A stretch of DNA of 64,000 bases from Adineta steineri (Eukaryota > Rotifera > Eurotatoria > Adinetida > Adinetidae), in assembly GCA_905250115.1 (NCBI GenBank), contig CAJNOI010000010.1, positions 23,847 to 87,846 of the forward strand, read 5' to 3'. Below, one piece after another: positions 22,115 to 32,907 of this stretch (its first letter is position 1; each line of letters begins with the position of its first letter). The notes under the pieces were generated by a model. The model had not been told where the DNA came from and made no database searches. It saw only the letters and a program-made list of their open reading frames with translations. The translations under genes were made by a program, and so were the position numbers.

Positions 22115-24013
22115 ATGTCTTCTCCCATAAAAACAGTTCGGTCACCAACAACGACAAGTATTTCAACATTAGGAAACACTACAGGTGGAGATATTCAAGA
22201 TGATTTTCAAGCTTTTCAAATGCGTGCAGTTATACGTGATTTTAGATTAACTGGAGAATTATTTGCATCAAATGGCGATGTTGTATTAATATGTGGAAGA
22301 AGTAATCAAGAAAAACAACGCATGTTATTAGTATCTTTATCAGTATCTGCAGGTTCACTAAAAGTAATAAAATTAACAAAAAAAATTGTTGTACAACTTG
22401 AAACAATACCAATATTCAAATTAGCTTTATTATTAGGGGATGGAGTTGTTAGTTTACATGATATAGATTCACTTGCGGAAATTACTACTGTATCAACTTC
22501 AAATATTGCGTTATTTTCAACTTGGTATGAGATTGCATCAAATCCATCGACTCCTACAACCCCAACTATGACATCTACATCATCCATTTCAAATAATTCG
22601 ATATCAGTCCCTAGTGAACTTCGAATATGTGTTGCAACAAAACGTCGTACACTTGTTTTCTATCGCTGGTTACCTCAACAACGACGTTTAGAAGAAATTA
22701 AAGATGCACGTGGTGCTTTCGATATAATAGATATACCTCGTGCTTTAGCATTATCACGTGAAAAAATTTGTATTGGTTATAAAAGATCATATGTTATTAT
22801 GAATCTTGCAACTGGTACAAATATCAATGAACTAACATTTACAATGACACAGGAACCAGTTATAAATTGTCTTAAAGATCGATCACAATGGTGTATACAA
22901 ATGGATGCAAACACTATATTTTTAAATTCAAATTTTGAACCATTATATGAAAATGGTATAGTATGGAAAGATATTCCGTCTACTGTTGTTCAATCAAGCC
23001 CATACGTTTTAGCATTAATGAATCAAACAATTGATGTTTGTACATTTAATGGTTCACAATCAGTACCTGTTCAACATATTCCTCATAAGAATCCAGCAAC
23101 AGGAAAATGTCATTTATGGATGGATGAACAAACAAATAGAATTTATGCAGCAACACCAACAGATGTTTTTGTAGTTGAACCAATATCTGTTCATGTACAA
23201 TTAACAAATTATACTGGCATGTATAGATATGATTTAGCTTTAATTCTTATTCGAGCTGTACTTGGAACGTCTGTTTCATCATCAAATGATCAAACAAGAA
23301 CAGCTGATGGTCATGCAAAAGGAAATCTTGATACAACTACAATGCCTAAAGTGATAACATTTGGAAATGATGAACAATCATCATCATCTCGTTATAATGC
23401 AACGAATGAATCATCTCAAAATCTAGATGAAACAGCACTTTGGCATGAATATTATCGTGTTGGTACTATGTATGCATTTCAATTATTCCATAAACGACAA
23501 TTCGAACAAGCTTTTGCTGAATTTAATGAATATTTAACTGATCCAGCTGAAATTATTTCTCTATTTCCACTGCTATCAAGTAATACATGGTTAAAAAATA
23601 CGTATAATGAATTAACTACATTTGTTAAACAACATCGACATTTTTCTGAACCAGCTGATTTTGTTGGAATCAAATTTGAAAATGCTCTACGAGAATTACA
23701 ACATTATCTAACTGATTTACGTCGAGTTTTTCAAACAATTCTTCGACGTACACCAGATTTATATCTTGAAGTTCAATCACTTGTTCAAAATCGTCTTATA
23801 TTAAAACCTGTTCGTGATTTATTAATGATTGTCGAAACAGCATTACTTAAAGTTTATTTAATTACGAATAATAATACATTAGCAAATGCATTACTACGTA
23901 ATCAAGATAATTGTTGTTTACCATCGGAAGTTGAAAGTGAACTTAAAAAACATCATCGTCGAATAGAATTAGTTTCATTTTATGAAAAACAAAATCGTCA
24001 TCAAGAAGCATTA
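22115..24013 (+). CDS. VPS39: VPS39/VAM6-like HOPS tethering subunit, 3' end lost in gap
   Basis: From ATG 22115 the frame is open for 633 codons up to the N run. An N-terminal CNH/beta-propeller domain covers about residues 40-370, with ELRICVATKRRTLVFYRW and ICIGYKRSYVIMNL. It is followed by the Vps39 helical solenoid with YAFQLFHKRQFEQAFAEF and, near the gap, LLMIVETALLKVYL, NNTLANALLRNQDNCC and YEKQNRHQEAL. These match animal VPS39 segment by segment. VPS39 is the Rab7-linked end of the HOPS complex for late endosome-lysosome fusion. It is remarkable here in having no intron over 1.9 kb. Roughly a quarter to a third of the protein, including the C-terminal zinc-binding part, is missing in the gap. 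Confidence 0.9.
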
Positions 24014-24113
24014 NNNNNNNNNNNNNNNNNNNNNNNNNNNNNNNNNNNNNNNNNNNNNNNNNNNNNNNNNNNNNNNNNNNNNNNNNNNNNNNNNNNNNNN
24101 NNNNNNNNNNNNN
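24014..24113. other. Assembly gap (100 N)
   Basis: Exactly 100 N, a usual placeholder for unknown size. It interrupts the VPS39 gene. Confidence 0.99.
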
Positions 24114-24178
24114 CTACACCAACACCTTTAAAAATTACAAATGAAGAACAAAAGCGTAAAATAGATGATTGTTGTTAG
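24114..24178 (+). CDS. 3' terminal coding piece after the gap, ending in -DDCC
   Basis: The frame continuing after the gap encodes about 20 residues ending QKRKIDDCC and a stop. This does not resemble the usual VPS39 C-terminus. A double-cysteine end is typical of geranylgeranylated Rab GTPases, so it may be the end of a different gene whose body lies in the gap. Keeping the same frame across an arbitrary 100-N gap proves nothing. Confidence 0.4.
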
Positions 24179-24323
24179 AATATTATAGGAAGAAAAAAAA
24201 TACTACATTTGTTATCGATTTACTCATTCGTTCTTGGTCTAATCTGTTCATATATCTCTGATATTGTTAGAAGTTCGCAAACCGTTTATAGTCAATACTG
24301 TTGGTTTATGTTCTCTTGATTGA

Positions 24324-25343
24324 TCAGAATGGTGCCCTGTACAAGCTGGAGATGTAAGATGGAAGAATTTCAATTTTAATCTTATGTCGAAATTCACAGA
24401 CATGAGATTCTATTTTGATTATTCGAAATCGAACACCTGGTCGTAATAGAATTTCTTTTTCTTCAGAGAATTGAGTGAGTGACGTTAACTTTATGCACTG
24501 ATCTTCTGCTGAATGATGATCAAGTTGGAGTTCATACAGAATATTATGATCGCCATACTGTCTCGCCACTTGTTCACTAGTAGAAGTCGAAATAAATGAA
24601 CGCCATTTAAAGTAGATGGTACTTTGGTCTATGGACTTCTGATATTCTTCGAAAAGTTCATCAGAAATAAAGTCTCCACGATAAAGTGTAGTCATTTCCG
24701 ATTCAAACAGCTGAGATAGTTGTCGAAAACGATAGCTGATTGAAGAGTGATGATTTTCATGATAACTAATATAATTGAATAGTAGATAACAGAAGGGTCC
24801 AACAGTACGCAACTTGCTTTGATCTTCTTCCCGTAATGCTGTATTAACTACACGACAAACATAAGTATCTTGTGTATCAAGAGTAACACAGCATTGTTGC
24901 AACCTCTTAATTCTATTCTTATTTTTCAGTCGAATAGTTTCGTTTTTGAGGATACTTAATGTCTTCACAATTTTGTTCATATTTTTTTCGTCTTTTGGAT
25001 CGATTCGACCTTCTACTTCTATACCTGCTATAAGCTTATTAAAGATAGCATCAAATTGTATGCCTCCTTTTCCTTGAGTAAATGTTAAAAGCCAAGCGTC
25101 GACGTACGCTGAACCATAAAACTGTTCATCCATATCTACTCCACATCTTAAAGCTTTTCCTAGTTGAATGGATAATCGTTTACGTAGTGCATCATCATTT
25201 TGACTTTGGTTATCAGAACAATCATGAAATGAATCGTCTGTATCGTCTTGCGAAACGCCTTCTGACACCGTATCATACTTACTAGTAGTACTGGAAACAG
25301 ATTGCGAACTATATTTTCGAGGTTGTTCAGACATCGGTACCAT
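24324..25343 (-). CDS. NAD:arginine ADP-ribosyltransferase (ART, R-S-E type)
   Basis: A 339-residue single exon from ATG 25343 (MVPMSEQ). An upstream in-frame TGA excludes a longer start. A Ser/Thr/Asp-rich N-terminus (about 45 residues) is probably disordered. The ART fold carries the three signature elements: LYRGD (Arg), FISTSTS (S-T-S) and, near the end, FSEEKEILLRPGVRF, which holds the E-x-E catalytic pair. Family enzymes move ADP-ribose from NAD to arginine. There is no signal peptide, so it is likely cytosolic. Bdelloids carry many such genes. Target unknown. Confidence 0.88.
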   Translation of the reverse strand: MVPMSEQPRKYSSQSVSSTTSKYDTVSEGVSQDDTDDSFHDCSDNQSQNDDALRKRLSIQLGKALRCGVDMDEQFYGSAYVDAWLLTFTQGKGGIQFDAIFNKLIAGIEVEGRIDPKDEKNMNKIVKTLSILKNETIRLKNKNRIKRLQQCCVTLDTQDTYVCRVVNTALREEDQSKLRTVGPFCYLLFNYISYHENHHSSISYRFRQLSQLFESEMTTLYRGDFISDELFEEYQKSIDQSTIYFKWRSFISTSTSEQVARQYGDHNILYELQLDHHSAEDQCIKLTSLTQFSEEKEILLRPGVRFRIIKIESHVCEFRHKIKIEILPSYISSLYRAPF

Positions 25344-25570
25344 ATAATCTGATGTTGGCAATCAATTTGATTCTGTTACTGTTGATGTTATCTCAGTGAA
25401 GAAATCTCTAAAATATAAAAATTATAAACGAAATTATTAATTTAATTCTTTCCGAATACAATTAAAATTATACATGATAAAAATTGGATTTATTTATAAA
25501 CTATTTCTCTCTCATAATATTACGAAAAACATTTTCAAAAATAAATATATACGTCGTCGAAAGATTGATA

Positions 25571-27372
25571 TCAGTATTTTGGCAAGTCTTTAGATTCTTC
25601 CACGGGTATTTTAGAATTACGGAAAGCCAACGTTAGGATAATTCGACAGCGTTTTTCTAATATAGAACAGAAATGTAGAATAAAAGTAGTGATCAAACTA
25701 GTACATATCAGTCCAACGCAAATAAGATGACCCCGTCGATTACCTGGTATACCATCATCGTAAACCTAAACATAAAAATATCGTTACTTAATATATTGAA
25801 ATTTGTTTAACGATTTTATCATTCTCGAGATTTTTACAAACAACAATCTTACAAGAGGCAATACTATTCCACCAATCTGTCCAATACCCATAATAAAACT
25901 AATAGCCATTGCTGTCTCTGTCCGACCATTAATTGTATTTGTTAGCCAAGAGAGAAGAAGAGGAAATGCAGAGAACATTCCACAACATGCGATACAGGTA
26001 CTGATATACATCACTACTTTCGCATTAACGGGTAGAGTAATCCAAAGAACAAAGCCAACCAATGCTACAAGTAGGCAGGACACTAGATGGTAAACATGTT
26101 CATTTCGACGTGATGAAGAATAACCGACCAGTAAACAAGATATGCATGCAATCGTGTAGGGTGGTATTGTTAATAAATGTGCCTCTGCCGGACGATAACC
26201 CATAAGGTGGACTAATGATGGAAGATATGCGGTGAGATATTTAGTAACGGCGTAATTACCCATTGCTATTATAGCATACATATAAATTCTCCAATCGTTA
26301 AACACACAGAATATTTGTTGACATGAAGGTATACGATTTTGTGTGAGTTCATTCATGGATACGCCCGCATCTTGTAATAGACAATTTGTTAGTGTTTGTT
26401 GATCACTAGGTTTTAACCCTAAATTTTTAGAATTGTCTATAATAATTCCAAGAATCTGCAGATAAACTCTTACATCGGACAGTATTTGGTATATTGTCAA
26501 GGAAAAGCCAAGTAACAATACCCAAAGGTATAACTGGCGCACTTTCAAGTAAAAACATCCATTGCCAATCTTTCAATCCACCAACATGCTTCATAAAGGT
26601 AAAACAATATGCCTAAATTCATGATTATTAATTACCCATCAGATGAAAATAAGATGTCTTAAAAGAGTTCGAGTTATACTTACCAAAAGACCATTGAGCG
26701 CATTGGCAGTAATGGCAGCTGTAAAGACAATAGCCAATCTCATAGTTCGTTGTTTTTTGCAATACCACCACGAAATATAAATAATAATACCAGGAAAGTA
26801 ACCAGATTGAGCCATACCCTCAAAATATCAAATTAAATAAATCCTACAGTATGTAGTTAACTTACAAGTAGAGCACGAACAATCATTAATTCTCGAGCAT
26901 TCGTTACAAACGCCATGCCAACAGCAATACTACCACATGAGATCATTGACAATGATAGATAAGAAGTCAGACCAAGGTAGCGCATAAGAACGTTGCTTGG
27001 AATTTCAAAAATCAACTAAAAATGTAAACATATGAATATCTGTTGGAATTCATTTGTTTCATGTTCTTACATAGGCCAAAAAGAATATTGAAACAGCCCA
27101 ATGTACTTCATAATCAGACATGTGTAAATCTTTATCTATGTTCATCAATTTTGCATGACCTATCAAAACATTTACAATAATGTATTATTTCAATTAAAAT
27201 ACATACCGATGTTCGTTCGACTCATATTAGCACTCATTTCGAGAAGAAAAAAGAAAGGAATCAATCTTAAATCGACTTTTCTAATGATACGATCTATATT
27301 GCAAGTTTGAAATTGTTTATTGATTTTATCATCATTATTAGAAATCATGAATACATTTTCATTGTCTTCCAT
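25571..27372 (-). CDS. Major facilitator transporter, ACS (allantoate permease/TNA1-like) family
   Basis: Seven exons on the minus strand: 27207-27372, 27071-27159, 26866-27015, 26684-26818, 26474-26612, 25853-26418, 25571-25765. They sum to 1440 nt (479 aa) with consistent phases. Exon 1 ends in the family pattern VDLRLIPFFFLLEMSANMSR then TNIGHAKL. Later come FLAYLIFEIPSNVLMRYLG, QSGYFPGIIIYISWWY, DWQWMFLLESAPVIPLGIVT, VRWLKPSDQQTL and NTINGRTETAMAISFIMGIG. About 12 membrane segments are expected. ACS carriers import organic anions and vitamins such as allantoate or nicotinate with protons and are best known from fungi. Substrate not predictable. Introns are about 47-70 bp. Confidence 0.88.
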
Positions 27373-28132
27373 TGAAGAAAATCTTCTATAGGCAACGCTT
27401 TTATCTTTTTTTGTCAATTGTATTATAAAAAGATTAACTGCGAATCAAATCGAAACTGCTTTTTATCAACTTGGAATTTTTTATTGTCTTTACATACGTG
27501 TTGCTCTTTAAAAAGGTAATAATGTTCTTTTTTCGGCTGATAAGTGAGAATTCTTTTTCATACATATGTGCACAGACACATAAAACTTGGATGGGAAGTA
27601 CTTGAAACATATCGAACACTTTTGCATGTCTTAATATATGCAAAATCTTATTTTCAAATCAATAAAAAAATACTTCTATTCTTATACAATCAGGAAGAAT
27701 TTTTATGAGGTGTATGTAAAATTGTCCTTTTTGTAACTGTTGCACGAATATAACGTGTTCTCTCAAGTTTGAAGTAGTCAATAGAAAACGAAAAAATAAA
27801 ATTATTAGAAAAATTGTTTAGCATTCTAATAAAACATCGATTATTATGTTCAAGATTTTGCGTAGAATCGATTAGTTTGTATTTGGATTGAATTTGTATT
27901 CTACTATTGACTATAATTAATCGTTTAGTATTTATTGTCTATATATAAATCATATATTTTTACAATTATCAATGAAACTTTTATCATTATACAATCATCG
28001 TTTTTCCCCAACATGTAGTCATAAAAGAGCGCGTTTTTATCAAAGATCTTTAGAATACAGACGATTGCGTCGCTTATCAATCGTTCTTTTTATAGAAAAA
28101 ATAATAGAATAAATCTGTTGATGTAAGTGTTT
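27373..28132. other. Intergenic, no gene seen
   Basis: Upstream region of the ACS transporter. AT-rich, no supported gene; short frames here are random in composition. Confidence 0.5.
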
Positions 28133-28205
28133 AATCTTGAGGGTAGATGTGAATCATTCAAAGATCACTGTCCACACTGATAGTTCACCTACATTCACAC
28201 CCTTT
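28133..28205. repeat. Telomere-like hairpin element
   Basis: ATCTTGAGGGTAGATGTGAA at 28134-28153 and TTCACCTACATTCACACCC at 28183-28201. The terminal TTGAGGGT...ACACCC pairing is kept although inner units are diverged. It lies between the divergent ACS and ART-TPR genes. Confidence 0.75.
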
Positions 28206-28833
28206 GTACAAAATGTGACCATGTAAATTACGAAAATAAATGAATGATAATTGTATCAGATATAAGTTCAGATGATGAATATTCATGTTCAACATGTTTT
28301 TAATCATATTATTAAATGTATTTATTATGAAACAAATTGAGAATTTATAGGTTAGCCTAAACGCTCTAGAACTTTTCTAACAATTCAAAGTAAAAATACT
28401 ATCAAATCTCATATTTACATCTATATATAGATACATAATCATAAATATGATGAATAATTTAAAAATGAATATCAGTTTTCAATAGTTTTTAATAAAATGA
28501 AATTTCATTCTAAACTTTGTGGTATAGGTTATAGCTACACACGTTCACATGAAAAACATGCTTATTTTATTTGTAAACTTGTATAATTTCAACATACGAT
28601 TAAAATACAAAAGAAAGTGCTGTGAGATTTTTAATGTGCAGATTTACAAAGCAAATACGTGTTTTTTTGTTAGTGATGATATTATCTCTTATCTACGAAG
28701 AAAGTTGGAAGAAAATGAATTCCTTTTTTTTTTTGTTCTTTATACTCATCTAAATATCAATGTTCGTTTGCTTTTCTAACCATTAGTCATCCAACTTTTC
28801 AACTAAATACAATTATTGTCAAATTATCAATAT

Positions 28834-30744
28834 ATGTATAGCATGGCTCCAAAACATTCCAAACAGAACGTTAAATCGTTTTATGAGCCAAGAACACCCT
28901 ATGTTGATCAATCACGACAACACATGGCACAGAATCACCTTCTCGTCTGGACAGATGCCAACATCAACCAAACCAACAAGCACTTCCAAAACGTATTGGC
29001 TCACTTGAACAACGTAGCCAGTAATATCAACCTATGCACTCAATCGGATCAATGTATCCAGTTGCTCAATCAGGTTCGCCATGAACGAGTCTTTGTCATA
29101 ACATCAGGATCCTTAGGTCAACATTTAGTTCCTGAAATTCATAACCTGTCACAAGTAGATGCAATTTACATCTTCTGTAGTAACAAAGTCAGACATCAAG
29201 AATGGGCTCGAAACTGGACAAAAATCAAAGGTGTCTATACAAATTTCATAGAAATCTGTCAATTATTGCAATTGGTTGTTAAGCAATGCGATCAACAGTC
29301 AATTCCTGTAAGCTTTGTCACGGCAAATGAAATGACTTCAACTGATTATATAAATCAGTTGGAGCCAAATTTTATGTATACTCAGATATTCAAGGAAATT
29401 CTTCTTGCTGTCAATTATGATCCCAAGGAAATCAAGAACTTAGCAGCTTATTGCCGTGAACTTTATGTGGAAAATGAAGGTCAGTTACAAGTGATTAATG
29501 AATTCGAATGTGACTATCGTCCACAACGAGCAATATGGTGGTATACACGTGCGTATTTTATCTATCAAATGCTCAATCAAGCACTTCGAACGTTGGACGC
29601 TGATACAATAACTAAAGTACGTTTCTTTCTACGTGATTTGCATCAACAAATTGAACAGTTGCACGAACAACAGATCAGTATTTATGGTAAAGAACCTTTT
29701 GTTGTTTATCGAGGACATGGTCTTACGAAATCTGATTTCGAAAAACTCCAGAAAACAAAAGGTGGACTAATGTCTTTTGATAATTTCTTGTCCAGCAGTA
29801 AAAATGAACAGGTATCCCTCAGTTTTGCTCAAGATGCTTCAACGAAATCAAATATGGTGGGCATTCTCTTTACGATATCCGTTGATCCTTCTATCAAATC
29901 AGTACCATTTACTTTCATCAAAGAGGTGAGCTATTTTAAGCAAGAAGATGAGATTCTCTTTACAATACACACCGTCTTTCGAGTGGATGCGATTAAACAA
30001 ATGGACAATAAGAATCAACTTTATCAAGTTGAACTACAATTAATATCGGATGATGATCAACAATTACAATTACTTACTAATCGAATACATGAAGAAACGG
30101 ATGGTACTGGATGGCAGAGATTAGGTAAATTATTGATTAAAACAGGTCAATTTGATAAGGCTAAAGAATTTTATAATGTATTACTCGAACAGACATCGGA
30201 TGAAGGTGAAAAAGCGTTTTATTATAGTCAACTTGGAAATCTTCACTACAATCAAGGTAATTATGAAAAGGCTATTTGGTATTTCGAACAAGGACTTGGA
30301 ATTTGCGAAATAATTGTTCCTTCAAACCATCCTTTGTTAGCTACTTTATACAACAACATCGGTAGTGCGTATAACAAGATGGAAGAATACGCAAAAGCAC
30401 TTTCATGTCATGAAAAAGCACTTGAACTTCGCCAAAAAATTCTTCCTTTAAACCATCCTGATTTGGTTGGATCATACGACAGCCTTGGTTTAGTATATGA
30501 CAACATGGAAGAATATTCCAAAGCACTTTCATTTTACGAAAAAGCGCTTGAAATGCGAGAAAAAAATCTTCCTTCAAATCATCCAGACTTGACTACTTCA
30601 TACAAGAACATCAGCGGTATCTATTACAATTTGAAAGATTTTTCGAACGCAATCTTATATTATGAACGTGGTGTGAACATCGAACTACATTCATTACTTC
30701 CAACTGATCCCAGCATTAGAGATGTGAAAGAAAATCTTTCATAA
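28834..30744 (+). CDS. ADP-ribosyltransferase fused to TPR repeats
   Basis: A single exon of 636 residues from ATG 28834 (a second Met is at 28843). Residues about 25-165 form an N-terminal domain with VWTDANINQTNKHF, RVFVITSGSLGQHLVPEI and VDAIYIFCSNK. This alpha/beta module is often attached to bdelloid ARTs. An ART domain follows: FVVYRGHGL (Arg), FLSSSKNEQVSLSFA (S-x-S position) and FKQEDEILFTI (E-x-E). At least four kinesin-light-chain-like TPRs close the protein, spaced 42 residues apart, e.g. YNNIGSAYNKMEEYAKALSC and YDSLGLVYDNMEEYSKALSF. The TPRs probably bind partners. There is no signal peptide. It carries a second ART within 4 kb of the first, on the opposite strand. Confidence 0.9.
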   Translation: MYSMAPKHSKQNVKSFYEPRTPYVDQSRQHMAQNHLLVWTDANINQTNKHFQNVLAHLNNVASNINLCTQSDQCIQLLNQVRHERVFVITSGSLGQHLVPEIHNLSQVDAIYIFCSNKVRHQEWARNWTKIKGVYTNFIEICQLLQLVVKQCDQQSIPVSFVTANEMTSTDYINQLEPNFMYTQIFKEILLAVNYDPKEIKNLAAYCRELYVENEGQLQVINEFECDYRPQRAIWWYTRAYFIYQMLNQALRTLDADTITKVRFFLRDLHQQIEQLHEQQISIYGKEPFVVYRGHGLTKSDFEKLQKTKGGLMSFDNFLSSSKNEQVSLSFAQDASTKSNMVGILFTISVDPSIKSVPFTFIKEVSYFKQEDEILFTIHTVFRVDAIKQMDNKNQLYQVELQLISDDDQQLQLLTNRIHEETDGTGWQRLGKLLIKTGQFDKAKEFYNVLLEQTSDEGEKAFYYSQLGNLHYNQGNYEKAIWYFEQGLGICEIIVPSNHPLLATLYNNIGSAYNKMEEYAKALSCHEKALELRQKILPLNHPDLVGSYDSLGLVYDNMEEYSKALSFYEKALEMREKNLPSNHPDLTTSYKNISGIYYNLKDFSNAILYYERGVNIELHSLLPTDPSIRDVKENLS

Positions 30745-30862
30745 ATAAAAGAATATTTTATTCACTTATATTTGATTTCATTTTTTTTTTGTAACTCACG
30801 CGCACGTACAGAGAACAACTCTGTAAATAATTAAAACGTAATGAGAAAAGCCGATCAATGAG

Positions 30863-30914
30863 GTAAGGATGTGGGTGAGGGTACATATTCTTTTATCACA
30901 TTCACACCCACCTT
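30863..30914. repeat. Telomere-like hairpin element downstream of ART-TPR gene
   Basis: GTAAGGATGTGGGTGAGGGT from 30863 and CACATTCACACCCACCTTAT at 30897-30916, loop about 15 nt. It starts 119 bp after the stop codon; an AATAAA overlaps that stop. Confidence 0.8.
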
Positions 30915-31261
30915 ATCGGTGAAAATAAAGTACAAAACATGTATTTGAAATGAAATGATTGACGAAGAAGAGATGAGTAATCTGAAGTTATTTTCGTATT
31001 CAATATAAATGTACGTCATTTGTGGGTACATTAGTTATTAACTGCTTCAATAAACGTCTTCATTGAGGAAGAACGGTATATTTTAGACGCAAAAAGAACG
31101 AAAAGAATTTTTATTTTTATCGCGGTTATTAATAGAATAATGAATCAACCTTGAATATTTGTATAAGAAATGTTCTTAAATGTGTTTAATCGATCATTAA
31201 ATTCTCAGTGGGAGTTTTTATAATTACATGCATACTACGCAACTGTTTAAAATAGTTCGGA

Positions 31262-31269
31262 TATAAAAG
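31262..31269 (+). promoter_or_regulatory. TATA box of cysteine-rich peptide gene
   Basis: TATAAAAG, 45 bp upstream of the ATG at 31314. Good consensus and spacing for a short 5'UTR. Confidence 0.6.
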
Positions 31270-31313
31270 GACAAGAATAATTGAAACGATATAATACATA
31301 TTCATCTAAACAA

Positions 31314-31634
31314 ATGAAATTTACAACTATTATAATTTTTATTACAGCTTTGATCTTCGTGATCCTTGCTCAATCTGCACATGCAGATTCAAATGGTAAT
31401 TATCTTCGATTTCTTCAACTTTTTAAACACGAGAACAAAGTAAGCAAACGTTCGAATAATTATGTTCAATGTTGGAGTCAGTATGGAGGAAAAGGTCGAT
31501 GTTGTGGAACAGTCGATACAAGAGGTGTTGCAATTGGTAATATAGATAATCATTGTACTGTTCAACTCGGAGCATGTTGTTATGGTGGAGCCGATCGTCG
31601 ATGTCATTGGCAATATGGAGCAGTTTGTCCATAA
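31314..31634 (+). CDS. Secreted eight-cysteine peptide precursor
   Basis: 106 residues from ATG 31314. Residues 1-24 form a clear signal peptide (MKFTTIIIFITALIFVILA then QSAHA). A propeptide of about 22 residues ends in a dibasic KR. The mature part of about 60 residues has eight cysteines in the order C-x9-CC-x16-C-x6-CC-x7-C-x7-C, rich in Gly and aromatic residues, ending AVCP. Four disulfides are expected. No intron. The architecture fits secreted defence or signalling peptides. I do not recognise the cysteine framework as a named family, so antimicrobial, venom-like or matrix roles are all open. It converges with the SPRY-like gene. Confidence 0.75.
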   Translation: MKFTTIIIFITALIFVILAQSAHADSNGNYLRFLQLFKHENKVSKRSNNYVQCWSQYGGKGRCCGTVDTRGVAIGNIDNHCTVQLGACCYGGADRRCHWQYGAVCP

Positions 31635-31901
31635 TGAATTGAATTTTAACATTTGACTCTATTTTTTATTCTCGCATTTCGCTCATTTATTTTCTTATCG
31701 AATTTTTATTCTTTATTGTAACTATATTTTAAATAAATAAATAATGTATAATGAGACATTCGTTTTATATTACGGTAATAAAGACGATAACCTTTCTAAT
31801 TGTTCATAAGTGTCGTGAACAATGTGTTTATAATCTTGAGAATAATTAGATATAATTTCCTTACAAATAGGTGTCGTATCATGATAAATAGTGATAGATT
31901 T

Positions 31902-32000
31902 TCTTGAGGGTGTGGGTCATATATCATGCTCTTAGCCACATCTAAACCCTCACTCACACCCTAAATTATGCTAGCTAGTCACACTCATACCCGCACCGCG
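31902..32000. repeat. Telomere-like hairpin element plus extra C-rich block between convergent genes
   Basis: TTCTTGAGGGTGTGGGT from 31901 and the C arm CACATCTAAACCCTCACTCA through CACCCTAA (31937-31964). A second C-rich block, CACACTCATACCCGCACCGCG, lies at 31980-32000. The element sits 268 bp after the peptide stop and 110 bp beyond the SPRY-like stop on the other strand. Confidence 0.75.
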
Positions 32001-32074
32001 AATCCACATGATGAGTGTTACTTGTTTTTTATTTACGAATAAAGTGGAGTAATAATAGTTGTCAAAGGAGTGGC

Positions 32075-32629
32075 TTATATCAGTGATACACGACCTAAGG
32101 TTCGAAGAAGTTCAAGAAAGAGACACCAAGGGAAGGGTGCATGTAGACGATCTACTTCCATTTCGTCTTTTACATTAGTGTCTGCATTCACTATGCTCAA
32201 TCGACAGTCGTCACAATTTATTGTAAGTATAAACGTGCAATTTTCTTCATCTTTGTTTGGTAAGTTTGATTTGCAGGTTTGCCCATTACAGCTGCTGTAC
32301 TTACTCTGCAGCCACCAACCATATGTAGAGGGAGTTTTATCATACTTTGGAGCTGCCTGATAAAATGGTATGAGCACTATATTTCTTGAGCGAATACCCA
32401 AGAAAGCATTGCCATGGTGTAATTTCACTTTAATTTGGTAAATGCCAGACGAATAAGAATTACTTCCAAGAGTACATCCATAAGCACCAGTTTTAAATTT
32501 TTCGCACGTTCGTCCATGATCGATTATTTGAATAGCATACTCGTCAGGCCTATAAACTGTTTCAAATTTTTCATCTTCTACTATATTTCCATCAGTATGA
32601 TTGGTGGACAATAATGTAGATGATGCCAT
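32075..32629 (-). CDS. SPRY-like single-domain protein
   Basis: 184 residues from ATG 32629 without introns. After about 35 polar residues the frame shows a SPRY/B30.2-like order: SGIYQIKVKLHHGNAFLGIR (the W-x-V-x-V...G-I strand pair), YGWWLQSKYSS, then CDDCRLSIVNADTNVKDEME and HAPFPWCLFLELL. These correspond to the family's D-x-x-x-x-L-x-F and P-x-x-P-x-x-x-L positions. SPRY domains bind partner proteins and are often fused to RING/B-box; no such part is seen here. The match is by pattern only. Confidence 0.55.
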   Translation of the reverse strand: MASSTLLSTNHTDGNIVEDEKFETVYRPDEYAIQIIDHGRTCEKFKTGAYGCTLGSNSYSSGIYQIKVKLHHGNAFLGIRSRNIVLIPFYQAAPKYDKTPSTYGWWLQSKYSSCNGQTCKSNLPNKDEENCTFILTINCDDCRLSIVNADTNVKDEMEVDRLHAPFPWCLFLELLRTLGRVSLI

Positions 32630-32849
32630 TTGCTATTTCACGTTGTGTTCGTTAAAATTTGTTGTTTACTGTCCTTTAGGATTATTATGTATGTGTTGCA
32701 CTATTTGCTTTTTTTTCTCGATTTGTTACTCATTGACGCATTGCCTTACAAACGATGAAGAAAAAATACCGTTCTCTACTCTTTTCTTGTGCTTGGTTAC
32801 TTTGCGACACAGGATGAGACTTATATAGAAGAAATGCCGTTACTACGGT

Positions 32850-32907
32850 TTCTTGAAGGTGTGGGTGTGAGCATTCTATTCTTTCAGCACTTACACGCAC
32901 ACCCTGG
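32850..32907. repeat. Telomere-like hairpin element upstream of SPRY-like gene
   Basis: TTCTTGAAGGTGTGGGTGTG from 32850 and GCACTTACACGCACACCCTGG at 32887-32907, loop about 15 nt. Confidence 0.78.
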
